Assembly: GCA_026413225.1 (NCBI GenBank)
Contig: CM048553.1
Span: 114,860,190-114,924,189, forward strand
Length of the DNA stretch: 64,000 nucleotides
Source: Otis tarda
Lineage: Eukaryota; Chordata; Aves; Otidiformes; Otididae
Reading direction: 5' to 3'
Below the pieces are notes generated by a model. It worked only from the letters and a program-made list of their open reading frames with translations, searched no databases and was not told where the DNA came from. Positions 25,801 to 37,856 of the stretch are shown here, in pieces. The translations under genes and the position numbers were made by a program. Within the stretch, counting starts at the first letter, position 1; each line of letters begins with the position of its first letter.

Positions 25801-26181
25801 TTTGCCCTTCTTTGGCCTCTTCTTGGCTTTATATCGTTCAGTTGGTTGTGTGTAGGTTTACTGTAAGCTTCAGAAAGGCTGTTGAAGAGCCCTGGAGGAA
25901 GATTCCCAAGTGTACCCTGGGAATGATGCCTTCCCCCACGTGGGTTCACTCATCTGCTTCTGCCCAGACATGAGGGAAATGAGGGGTTCAGCCCACTCGA
26001 GTTTGGGTCCTTGCTGTTGAGATTGGTGTGGGATGATAATGAACTATACTTATCTTTTGTGATTACAGACATATGCTTGTCATAAATCCAAAAGCTATCT
26101 CTGTTCTCTAAGAACGTAAAACTCACTTATCAAACAATACTGAAGATCCATCATATGGTTACAGCTTTTAGACACCGCTAT

Positions 26182-26198
26182 CCTAGGTTTAACCTAGG
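26182..26198. repeat. Perfect 17-bp palindrome
   Basis: CCTAGGTT, one central T, then AACCTAGG: two perfect 8-bp arms. It resembles a dimer-binding site in form, but no factor is assigned. Confidence 0.6.
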
Positions 26199-29100
26199 CC
26201 AAGCCTGACCTGGATGGCTCATCAACCAGTTACCAATTAAGTGAGCTGAGCTAGTCCCCCAAGGTAGCAATGAAAAAGAAGCCATTATATGATAACTGCG
26301 GTTACTTTATTACAATGAATGTACAGGCAACCAAGTCCTGAAGGATCTCATTCATTTCTGTATAAGGTCATAGAGAAAAAATTGGCTGCTCTCATTTACA
26401 CTTGTCAATCCCAATGAGAGGAGTGAAGTGGAATGGATATAACTGAGAGCAAAATTAGCCTACAATGCATAAACATTGTCCTGTGTTGGTTGCACACTGC
26501 TTTCCACGTGCAAATTGATACATCAGCTGGGTAAATGATTCATCAATTGAGACTCAGAAGAACGTGTAGTTCTGCGTTGTTATCTGCCATCAGTTTGCAT
26601 CAAAATTAAAATGACTGACCTGAAATCAAACTGGTTTTCAGGAATCAAATTGCAAAATATCATTACCCAGCTCGTCTCTCTAGTAACTCTCCAGTAAGAT
26701 GCAGTAGCCTCAGAAAAAAACTGTTTTCCATCTGGTCCTAAATTTTCATTGAGAATCAAAACAAACAATATTCTGAGTATAGTAAGAATGTATTGCTTGA
26801 TAATATTCCACTGCTACCACAGTGGAATTCAGATGTACTGTCATTTCAATACAACACCAACCTGGTATTTCCAACAGACATCTGGGACAAGAGGTAGTGA
26901 GGCATGAGCCTTCCCTTGGTGATGTGTTACATCTGCCAGCCCCGGTGCATGTCTCAGACACCACGAGGCACCTTAAACATCATTTGACTTTTCTCAATTC
27001 AGGCAACTGAATTGAGTCCTCATGATGAAACACAGCTTCAGCAGTGCGATAGAGAAACAGTAAAAATATGATGCCTACCAAAGGTTGGTCTTTGTGGAAA
27101 AAGCTAAATAAAACTGCATTAGGAACCCCAGGGCACATGGAGTGGGCCCACAGAGGGGACTGAGTTATAGAATTGGTCTTTTGTTCAGGTCTGAAAGCAT
27201 GGCTAGATTAGATGATTTAATGCCATAAACCCTTTGGCAAGGTGCATTAATCCGATGTCCTGGCCAAATTGTGTTTGTATGTTAATGCCAATTTATGTTC
27301 AAAATTATCTGAATTAATTACTCTTCCTTTCTTAAACTGCTGGGTGGTATTTCTGTGCTCTTTCAAGCCATTTTCTATTGCAATTGAAGGAATATGAGAC
27401 TACCCTTCTGGGTCAATATTCTTACCATACCTCCTTCCACAGTAACTTAGCTTCTCCTTCTGAGTCAAATGTGCTATGAGGACGAGGAACTAAAATGGAC
27501 AGGCTGAGGGGCACATTTTTTCCCTTTTAAAGTGAATCACAACTTTGTTCTCAGTCCTACACCACTAATGGAGCTCAAACACAGGGATGGTACTTTGTAG
27601 TTTGGATGTACAGACCGATGCCTTTGAAGCACAAATAATCTGCTTTGGTGCCCAGCAATGATTAGGAAGCCTCGCACATCCCTGGTGCATAGCACAGTGG
27701 CAGGAAATAGCTCCTAAAGGGCCGCAGATTTGCTGTTTAATTTTTTTAATTACTGCTTATTTAGGAAACATAAATACTTTTACAAATCATTACCATATAA
27801 GTACGAAGCATGCACTACTTTTAATTAAAAAATGAAGCTAGCACTTTTTCACTGAAAGAAACACTGCGAGAGGCACAAAACCACTCTTTCATAAGGACTT
27901 TGCAAATATCTTCATCACTTAGGATGCCTTCATTCAGGGGTTTTCTTTCTGCTGACAGGCAATGTAGTTTGCAGTTCAGGAAATCCTGAGTTGTGGTAAA
28001 TGTTGTATGAATTGAAACCAAAGGTGAATGACAAAGGACTACCTAGTTTGTCTTCACCAGGAGAGAACAGACCTGGCGTTCAGGAAACAAATGCTGCCCC
28101 GGCACTTCAGGGCCTCCTCAGAGAGTTGCTGCCTCTGTGTGAGAGGAGTTGATATTAGTTGCTATTAAGATACAGCTGGGCTCACAGCCTTCCAAGGTGT
28201 ACACCTCAAAGAGATTATTCAGCTAGTATTTAAACTCTGCATGAAAATGTGGGTGTTTTTCTCAAGAGCTATGTGTAGCTGAAACAGCCAACTCTCCCCA
28301 ACCCTTGGGGTGTTGTGGTTTGTTTTTATTTTTTTTTATTTAGAAGTTATTTTTCCCTTTGTCTTAATTTTTTTTTTTAATTTTACTTTTTGCCATTTGC
28401 ATTCAGCTTAATTGACTGGAAAGGAATAATAAGAATGCTGGAGGACCTAAAACCCTGAGGAAACCCAAGCTCTATGCTAAGTTGGTGCCTACCAGCAGCT
28501 TTAATCTCAATTAGTCCAATTTGTGAATGTTTGCTTGTTTTTTCTTATTCACAGCCAAGCTAAAAACAAAACTTAACTCTGAATAGCAATAACAAAAGAA
28601 GCACTTCAGCTACATGGTTTATTTTTAAAGAGCAGCTCCATCTTCAATTGAATCACCTTTCTCTTAAGGCATCACAGCCCTGGCCAGGCTACCCCACAAG
28701 CTCTTAGTTTACAGGGTCCTAACTGAAATAGGGTAAAATACCATAATAAAGGAAATTAGGAGCTGAGACATCTCCAGGGCCTTTCCCCACCGTCATGGGG
28801 GCCACAGTCTGGAAGGCTACTTCTTCAAATTGATAAGCTTCCTCAAGAGCAAAGAGATTTTTCCCATCTCAGCTCTTCCAAAAGCCCCTGTCCTACATTA
28901 GAAGATTCTGGAGAGAGCTCAGCTGCCCCTAGGACCCTGCTGCACAGCACGGGCTCGAGGAAGTTGGCAGATCTCTCAATGCTTTTTTATCCAACCCTCC
29001 AGTGAAGGAGCTTAGAGGTTAAAATTCAACCTTTTCCCTGCAAGGAGTACTTTGTAGAGGTATGATTTACCTTTACGTGGTCCTTGCTGTTATTGATCCT

Positions 29101-30522
29101 GCCTTCATGTGCACTGTACCTCGCAGGAGAGTCATCACCAGAGAGGATGAGCTGTGTGTACCCTATAGGAAGAGGCTTATGCTGAGCTGCAGGTAGGGCT
29201 CCACAGAAGGACACACGGTGAGCAGCATCTAGGTCATGGATGGACCTCAGCAGGTGCTCCCCTCTTCTGCCTCTGCATAAAGCCCATCGTGCATGCTGCT
29301 AGAGCAAGGCCGACAGCCGGTAAGTGCAATCACAGCCCTGATAACAACATCATCTATTAGCTATGGTCTAAAGCATGTAGAGAAGCACAGCTTTGCCTTA
29401 ATACTTCTCACATACAAAAATGGTGAGTGCTGACTGCAGAAAGAGTTTGAGAAGGCAGATGTTTTAGCTTTTCTGGATCAACAGAAAAACTCCTTGTACA
29501 AGAGGTGAAACACCATTCAAACCAGTTTGCTGCAGAGCCAGAGCAGCCTCCAACTCTTAGCACACCTGAAATGTGTGAATAGAGCTGGGAATGAGTGAAT
29601 CCAATTGGGGGTCCACAGCTGTGCTAAACATTTACTGACTTGAGAAAAATACCCACTGCCAAGGCTGCCTCTGGCTCAATGTCTCTATCCCCTGTCCAAG
29701 AAAAAGGAACCCATCCTGGGCTACCCAGCTGTTGCTTTCACTGCTCCAGCCACCAGCATCCTCCTCCTCCAGCCCCAAATTAATGCTTCTCCTAAAGCTG
29801 TTACCCTCTGCAAATTCTGTCACTTCCAATGAGTCTTATGCTGTAATTTAAAAGATAACTCACTCCTGTTTCCAGCATTTTAATGCATTTTATTTTTTCT
29901 ACAAGCAATATACGTGTGTAATTAATAAACAATTTAGTATGTTGAGGAACCTAGGAACTTGGCAAATGTTCTGGGGATATGAAATCTCAGGAAAAGCAGC
30001 ACATTATAAGAAATAGTAAGTAATTACTTATGTAAGCTTTTCTTTTTAAATTCTAAGAACATTAGCTACTAATTACCTTCTAATTACCAGTACTTCAGCA
30101 GGTGTTTGCACTTAACTGTAGGCTAAAGCCCCTGTGAAAAACAAACCCCTCACACTCCCTCTCAAGATTAAAGCAGAATCCCACTGGACTTTATAATACA
30201 GCATAGGTGTAGCGAGTTTACATGCCGGTCCTTTAACCACTTGGCTGCTTAAGGTGAAAATAGGCTCCAGTTTGTTTCCCTCGCTTTTTCTGTCAGTCAA
30301 GGTGATTTGCTAGGATGGATAACTCCAGAGGTAATGAACAAAATCAAAGGGTTAAAAGCAAACTATGATTAAGACTTCTTCATCATCTGCACATTTATCT
30401 CACTTCTGTAGTGACCTGGCAGAGGAAACTCTATTTTCGATCGTGAATATTGCTGGCTGAACAGGGTGAGAATAAAACCCTTTCCATGAAAAGTTCCCTG
30501 AATTTAAACAAACAGATGCAGA

Positions 30523-30573
30523 GCCCTCAGCTGGTATAAAATGGTTTAGTTTCACCAGTGTAGATATCTGAGT
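30523..30573. repeat. Fragment of an old amniote palindromic repeat
   Basis: The text CCTCAGCTGGTATAAA, followed by TTCACCAGTGTAGA, follows a widespread reptile and bird repeat. Its two arms read roughly as 'cctcagctggtgtaaa' and the reverse complement. The identification is from memory of the pattern. The type of the parent element (DNA transposon or other) is not certain. Confidence 0.4.
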
Positions 30574-31616
30574 CAATACTTAGGCTGCTTGAGGAACAGG
30601 CCTGCACTTCAGATCCAATCTGTTCATGCCTCTTTTGGAAGATTAATTCATACAGACCAAATTTTATTCAAACAAGCATTTATAAACAATGAATTTCAAG
30701 TTTATAAGCACAGGTTCAAGTTCATATCCCTGACCAAATTCAGAATTTTTGATTAACCAGTTACCAAAACCAGCTCTACTGTTGATGGAAGAAACAAGTC
30801 AGTCATAAGAAGTGCAATTAGAGAATGGAAAAGATAACAGGTGCCTTCAGCAACCTGTCACAGTGCCCAGGTTGCACCTTCTGCAGAGCACCTAAGGGAC
30901 AGATGAAAGGACTGAGAGGCACACCTCAGGGCTATATTTTTTGACAAAATGGTTCACAAATGAATAATTCTAACAGTGCTGCTAACACATTTTTGTCAGT
31001 TACCCTCTCTGAGATTTGTAAGATCTATTAAATATGGTTCCTTATTTCACTTCTGCAAAGATTACTTATTTTTCACTGAAAAATAAGACTCAAAGGCAGG
31101 CAGTGAAGGTAGTTCAGATCGTCACCAATTTTCTGTGGATGCCAGTTAGACTACAGGTCCCCTCCAGACACATTTTTCACTGAGGTGGTGGAAGTAGTGA
31201 CTGTGCTGTGAAGTATTAGGTCACAGCAGTAGAAGTGCTCATACCTACAGCTGGGAGCTAAGTTTTTTTTGAACAGCACATCTCTATTAAAACAATAGGA
31301 ACTGCAGGAGACTAGAAACAGTTGAAAGCCTGACCCTTTCATTCAGGTACTTAAAGAGGAGCTTCTGGTTGCTAGTGTATTTAAAAACTTGAGTCCCACA
31401 ACTGTGAAATTAAAAGCTGCTTTGACGTATGAGTGAACTGAAAGAGACCATGAGGCTTCTGAGAAAATTATAAAGCTCAACCTTGGTGCCTTCCATCCGA
31501 GGCACTCAAAACCATATATAAAAATTAAAGGAATAGCACACCTGGGATGTAAGTCATTGATGTTTCACCAGTCAACAAGCTGAGGCTTTGCACAGCAAAA
31601 TGTCCTAATGCCATCT

Positions 31617-31634
31617 AAAAAAAAAAAAAAAAAA
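31617..31634 (+). repeat. A18 homopolymer run
   Basis: Eighteen consecutive A. No SINE or processed-gene body is recognisable just upstream, so it is treated as a simple repeat rather than a retroposon tail. Confidence 0.9.
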
Positions 31635-31899
31635 GGATTTAAATGTCATTTGTTTTTCCTGCAAGAATAATTTCTTCTCACTTCTTTTTCTCTGCTGGAG
31701 GTTTATGGTAGATTTTCAGAGGACCTGAATGGTGCAGAGCAGCAGTGCTCTGGTCACCAGGCTCCTCCAAGGCTGTAAGTGAAGCTACCCACCATGCTGC
31801 CACCTCCCACACCCTGCAGCACAGCCCAACAAGGGGTAGGAGCACTGGGGAAAGTGCAAGCAGGTGAGGTGGTAAAGTGAGACCCCTTTCTGTCAGAAA

Positions 31900-31985
31900 T
31901 TAGTTACCTGACTGCCCCATTAGATACCCCTTAGGTGTTAGGCACTGGAGATGCAGAAGAAAACACCTATGATGTCATCAAGGAG
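31900..31985. repeat. Possible old palindromic repeat with 'taggcacc' units
   Basis: TTAGATACCCCTTAGGTG, TTAGGCACTGGAGATGCAG and GATGTCATCAAG occur in the order seen in an old amniote interspersed repeat rich in TAGGCACC-type units. The match is degenerate and the assignment is tentative. Confidence 0.3.
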
Positions 31986-34539
31986 CAAAGGAGCACTTGA
32001 GACATCTTAAGTTTCATGGTTAAAATTGGTTTACTCATAAACATTTTTGATACTTCTTAACCTATTTTCCCCGTTCTCACTGTCTTCCAGGCAGTTTGCT
32101 TTGGTGGGATTTCACAGTCCCAGCAGCACCCTGGTGACATCAAAGCTGAACACCTTCTCCATGGATGCCATGGCCCACTGACACCATTTCGGAGGGTATA
32201 GAAGCAAACTGCAGAGAAGCTTTTTCTCATATCTTTTCTTTAGTCTCAAAGAGGAGGAGAAAAAATGCAGAGCCAGGATTTTAGGCCTTCATTTTATAAT
32301 GTAATTGAAATGCCAAGAGACTGAAAAAATTCAATGTTGATGAAGAAACGGATGTTAGTGCAATGAAGAATAGCTCTGTCTTTGTCAGTCTGCAGTCTTT
32401 TATGTGTCACAGGCTGTCACTTTCTATTGCATTTCAACTGACTAATTACCCCAGTTTATTAAAAGTGAATATGAATTCACATTTTTTAGTTTGCCGTGTT
32501 CCAAGTGTTAGTGTTATCAGGAGCTATTACTGAATGATAGATCCCACAGTTCTAGGCTTCCTCATGTGAGCAAGTACAGAGCAAATCTACCTCAATATCA
32601 ATGAAAACCAGATATATTCATTTAAGGGGGAAATATATACCCTGTGCAGTGTATGTTCACATCCAAGCATTAATCACCCTGGTGTGTCCCACATGGCTCA
32701 GTGTGTTATTAGAACCTCACTCACAGAGAAGAGTGTCTGTAAGTGATGGTGTTGGAAGGGTTGGACTTGAATTAAATGTACTCATCGCTTCCTAATGGGG
32801 AGGTATTTTCTGACAGCTGTAATGAAAACTGCTGCTCATCAAAAGGTACTCTGTGTCCTAGCTCGCAAATCCAACCTCAGCTGCAAGTTGCACATTTAAA
32901 TTTCAAAGTTTTTATCTCTAGCCACACTGGAGTGCACTTATAAGTGCGGTGGAAGGGTCAAATTATATGAAATCAAAGCCCTGCTTCTACTGAAGAGCCA
33001 ATTTCAAGCTTTCGCAATTGGATCTGCGTGTTGTGATAGGCTTAAAGAACCTCAACATGAAAAACAGGGATTTCTAGAACATGGTAATTATCACTTTGAT
33101 CTGCCCAACTTGATTCCAGCAGTAACTACAATGTTAGCACTTCCTCATTCTGCATAAAATAACTCATTCAGATAAACCAGTGCAAAGACTGCAATGGTTC
33201 ATGTACAATTGGTACTCCCATTATTAATCCTGGTCCTTCACTCCTTCCCCTACTTTTGTGAGTATGCGGTCAGATTTCTTGTAAGGACAGCTGCGTTGGT
33301 TTTGAAGAAGCTGGATGCTGGTACAAGCCTTCCCTGTATTGGCAATAATAATCTATAAGAGGAATAACAAGAACTTAGGAAGTTATGTCAACAGCAAGTG
33401 CTGGGAAAGAACAGAGCATCAGGTCTTGGAGGGAAATGGCATTTTGGCTGAAAGTATGGCACACACAAACAACAGGAAAAGGAAGAGGATTTCATTCTTC
33501 TACTATTTTCTTAGTGGGTACTCATTGTTTATAACAAAATGCAACTATTGTATGTTTTCCTATTATTTGAGATATTTAGCATTTCGCATGCTAAACAAAA
33601 TGTTCTTTCATTCGAACATAGTTGAACGGAAAAAAATATCACAAGACTGGCTGCAGTGGCAGCATTGTCATCTTGTACACTTAGAAAAATGAGGCTGAAG
33701 TGTATTTTTTACAACATGCCTGCACGAAGAGAAGCAGTGGGACATGCACTCGCATTGCCTGGACTCCAAGCAGGTCAGCTTGATGAGCTAGCTGTGATGT
33801 GGAAGCTGTAAGGCTCCCTTCTCCAGTGTTTTCAAGTTCTCTGGGTAAGATGAATTTTGTAGAGGATATTTAAAGGATTGGCTGCATCTATCTTGTTGTG
33901 GGTTTGTGCCCAGGCTGATAAACTCATGGCTCTGGACAGAAGATATACCCTGAAATACATCCCATTCCCAGAGAAGAGCAGCTCCCTACCTCTTGGTTTA
34001 AGGGTGGAGTGAGATCAGTCTGGCTGTACCCGGATGCGAAGACAAGCTTCGATGCTGGTCTGCACCAGGAAGTGCATCTCAGGTGGGGAACGATCCTGGA
34101 CACCTAGACCCTGGTATTGGGTTGGATTTGCAACGAATGTGGCCTCTCTCTCCCTTCCAGTGGGGAAGGGAAGACGAACAGCAGGAGAGGTGCCTATACC
34201 CTTGGATGTCTTTCCTGGCAAGTCAGGGAGCCACAGGGAAGGGAGCCAAGAGAGCCTGAGGATGCAGTGTGTGAGGACATCTCCAAGGACAGAGAGGCTG
34301 GCTAGCTAGAGTAGGGAGCAGCACGAGCAATGGAGAAGGAAACAGCTTCTCCATAGATAGGGATGCAGGAACTGGCTCCCTCCTGAGGCAAATGATACCT
34401 GTGGAGATTAAGAACAGGTATGTTATCCAGGGAACAAGTGATATTCAAATCCCAATGCTAAGCAAAAATCACACAACCCACCCGGGCAATGAGATTTGTA
34501 GCCAGCCCTCCCCCCAGATAAAAGAATAGCTGAGAAAGC

Positions 34540-36640
34540 TGATGACATGACTTTCTTCTTACGGGAAAAGAGGAGGTTCTCTGTTAGCTGGACCTGCTAT
34601 TCAGGGGAAGCAGGTCGAGGAAGGAACGGGTGCTGCCTGCCTGAGATGCCTGAGAGCAGAAGAGTGTTCAGAAGAGTGTTCAGGTTTTTCTGCTGCACTG
34701 ACTCCATGCTCTTCATCAACAAACTGCTAACCTACTTAGAAGGACTTTAAAGTAGGATTGAGGGAGGGGTTGACTAGGGAAAAAAAAAAAGTGAGCATAA
34801 ATAAGAGCAGCCTGATAGGGGCCTAAGATTTCAGAGGTTTTGGTATTCATAATAGGGTCACAGGAGAGACATGGAGGGTAGTGAATCCATTCACTGAACA
34901 CTTCAGATGTCTGTATACTAATGGAAGAAATATTTGGGATAAACAGGCGGAGCTGGAAGTCTTAATACAAGATCAAAATTATGACTTAATTGGCATAACA
35001 GAGTCTTGGTGGGATAATTCACATGACTGGAATAATAATATGAAAGGAAGAACAGGCTGGGGGGAAACAGGAGAGGTGTTGCCTCAGCCTGGATGCATTT
35101 ACTTGCTGGAAGCCTGGCATGTAGAGAAGACTAAAACCGCCTGAAAATTTTACAGGTAATAATTATAGAGGCAAAGAACTCGGGTACTTACATGGTGGGA
35201 GGGCCACCGCAACTGGCCACAAAACTGATCAAGCAAGTGAAGCTTTCAATGGCAGCAAGGGGGCTTTGCTGATGCTGGAAATGGAAAGTCCCTGCAGTGG
35301 AAGATGGACTGATCAGCACATGTGTGGGGTACACAGAGGGAAGAAGCTGTGTTTGGATGCTATAGACAGAGTATGAAAGATTACCAGGAGCGTGTAAGGA
35401 CAGAACAAGAAAAGTTGGAACACAGACTGAAGCACCATTAGGCAGAGGCACCAAGGGTAAGAGGAAATCATTCTGCATGTGCATTAGGAGTGAGACGTAA
35501 TCCAAGAGCAGCGTCAACTGAACAATCATAAGCCAGAAAATTCTCAAAAGGGATGGAGAGAAGGCCTATGTGTGAAATGGGGTTCTGGTATCCTTGTAAA
35601 TTAAAAGGTCAGTCGTGAGTGTAAGACTGGCATGCTTAAAATCCGAAACAAAAACAAAAAAGAATTTTGCCTAGAAAAGGGAAAGAATAGGCAAAGCATA
35701 TTCATTTAAGTTCATTTTTAAAAAAAATCCTTTGGGTCTGATAAATTTTGTATAAGATACTTAAAGAACTGGCTGAAGCTGTCTCAGAGTCATTAATAGT
35801 GTTCCTGGGAACTTGTGGAGAGGGAATGAAGAGCTAGATAGCTAGAAAAGCACAATATCATGCTTTTATTTAAGCAAAAGTGGGGATTGAGGAGTTACTG
35901 AAGAAGACAAATTAACTTCAATCCTCAGAAAAATTCTGTAAGAACGAAAGCATCTGGAAATCAATATTTATGTATCATACTATGTCAAATGAGCCTTATT
36001 TTCTTTTCTGACTGTGTAATGGGCCTTGTGGGTAATGGGAATTAGTAGATGATACGCACCTTGACTTCAGCAAGGTTTTGACACTGTTCTACCTGATATG
36101 CTTATAAGAGGTTTTAGAGGAGATAAAGAATATTTTGGACTGCAGTTACAGTGGTTTATGATCAAAACAAAATTGTTTATGATTAAATCCTGATGAACCA
36201 GACACAGATGTGTCTAGTTCAGGTCAGTGCAGTGCTCGTACAGTTGCAGATGACAGGGGAGGTAACTTTTATAAAAGGGCAAAGAGGAGGAAAGAGGTAA
36301 GCAGAAGGTGACTTTAGAAGAAAGATTTTAAAATCTAGGATTGTTTAATCTAAATAAGAAAAGGCTGAGGATGGGTTTAATACCAGTACTTAGATATATA
36401 AAAAGTTGTTAAAGGGCATAGGAATGCTCTGTCACATCCATAGTGAAGGAGCTGAATAACAGAAGCAGAGAATTTCAGGTTTGACTTTAGGAAACCTTTC
36501 TAACCAGGACTGTAATGAAATGGGAGAGGTTGCTTGTTGAAGTTGTAGTATTTCTTTCAATAGAGACCCTTGAGCCCTTGTCAGAGGTGGCAGAAGTAGG
36601 GCAAGATGCCACAGAGTTACAAAGAAGACAGAGGAGCAGA
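34540..36640 (+). mobile_element. Ancient L3/CR1-clade LINE, ORF1 end to ORF2 end (copy B)
   Basis: A second old CR1/L3-type LINE on the + strand, longer in coverage than copy A but with large internal gaps. About 34720-34760 matches the ORF1 C-terminus and ORF1-ORF2 junction of the family (CTAACCTACTTAGAAGGACTTTAAA). The frame at 34881-35144 is the endonuclease N-terminus: CLYTNGRNIWDKQAELEVL, then GITESWWDNSHDW with the catalytic-site Glu. 35755-35800 follows the LKELAEAVSESL segment before the polymerase. 36060-36074 reads LDFSK from the LDFSKAFD motif, with a frameshift immediately after it. 36340-36620 matches the ORF2 C-terminus and the following 3' region. Stops and frameshifts show it is inactive. 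Upstream sequence to about 33950 may belong to ORF1. Confidence 0.75.
34881..35144 (+). pseudogene. LINE endonuclease N-terminal fragment (CR1/L3 ORF2)
   Basis: An 87-codon open remnant of the apurinic-like endonuclease that nicks target DNA for LINE insertion. Residues 10-30 contain CLYTNGRNIWDKQAELEVL. Residues 36-52 contain DLIGITESWWDNSHDW, including the Glu of the conserved TE(T/S)WW site. The frame is then lost near GWGETGE, where intact copies continue with RDRQGRRGGGV-type sequence. It is part of copy B. Confidence 0.8.
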
Positions 36641-37700
36641 ACAGGTGACTTCCTAAGATCTTTTCCTGACAATTTTTTTTCCAGTTTTATGTTATGTCAA
36701 GTTTTCAGCCACAGGAGAGCAAAGTGCTCCAGTTAGCTTCACTCAGCTCCTGCAAAACTCTTCACTTGTACCTCTGATTTTAAAAGACTTCATGGGATTG
36801 AGTTTAAAGTTAAGGACAGTTTATTTACAGAGAGGTAGAACCTGAGTGGCACAGGAGTGAACCAGCATCAGATGGTGCTGGGTGCTGTGCAAATCTAACA
36901 GCCCGTTCCAGCAATGTACAACCGTCACAACTTCATTTCGCTCAGGAGCTGGGAGATGGGAGGAGTGAGCCCTCACAACCCCTTCTGGAGCCCAGCCCCT
37001 CATCAGTGTCAAGTTTTGGCTTCCTACAAGGCTTCTCAAGCAACATTTTCCTCTTTAATCTATCATAGCAATCAATTCCAGCACCCATTTTGTCTGTCTC
37101 TCTCGTAGGAGTAGTTCCATAAAAGCTCCATGCCATTATTTTTTCACAAGAGTAGAGGATTCTAGGCCAGGTTTGAATGTGGTAGTCAGATCTCTCTTCA
37201 TGCAGTTAAAACTACAACGTACACAACACAACAGACATTTTGTAAAACACATGTTGAGAGGGGATATAGTCTCGAGCATGGGAGCATAGCCTGAGCCATG
37301 GGAGAGTGAGGCCCGGCAGTGTATTACTTGTGTGGCACTGTGCAGCCGTTTGACCCCACTGAGTTGCCAGTACTGCAGGATTAGCAGCACTCCCTCACCC
37401 CATGGAGTACGTCTGAGGATAAATACATGAAGTGTCTAAATACAGTAGTAACTTGAGTGTTATAAGCCCCTAAGGTGGATTTAGTGGTGCAGATGTAAGA
37501 GGACAATTTTAATTTTGATTTCCATTCCTTTTAAGTTTTGTATTTGGCACACTGACCACTTGATCCACATAGGAGCAGAGTTGGATACAGTAGTGTCACA
37601 GAAGCCCACACTTCTCTTTGTAAGAAGGACTCAGTCTTTGATTAGGCAGAAGTTCTTGTTCTTATACTTAGCTTTGAGCACCTGGAGGGTGCCAGGGTCC

Positions 37701-37856
37701 ATTCAGCAAAGTACTTGCACTCAAGGGATGAAATCTTGCTCTGTTGAAATCAACAGAAGTTTCACCCTGGGCTTCAGAGAGTCTGGGGTCTCTCCCCTGC
37801 TTCTGTCCCATTCATCTCAGGGATATGCGAATACATGCTTTAGTGCTCCACTGAAT
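37701..37856. mobile_element. Old palindromic repeat with imperfect terminal inverted repeats
   Basis: The left arm starts ATTCAGCAAAGTACTTGCA. The right arm (37836-37856), read in reverse complement, starts ATTCAGTGGAGCACT and ends AAAGCA. This is the form of a widespread amniote repeat with 'attcagcaaagcacttaagca' arms. Inside (37730-37770), GAAATCTTGCTCTGTTGAAATCAACAG follows another common palindromic unit built round a 'gaagtcaatgg' core. It is probably a non-autonomous DNA-transposon-like relic; the class is inferred. Confidence 0.5.

Larger units (their letters stand above)
22813..34539. other. Gene-free unique sequence
   Basis: No gene is supported; open frames are all under about 95 codons. 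The stretch includes an AT-rich, homeodomain-site-rich segment at 23370-23530, a 17-bp palindrome at 26182-26198, a palindromic-repeat fragment at 30523-30573, an 18-base A run at 31617-31634 and a possible old repeat at 31900-31985. The segment 33950-34539 may be the decayed 5' (ORF1) part of the LINE that follows, but I could not confirm this. Confidence 0.5.
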
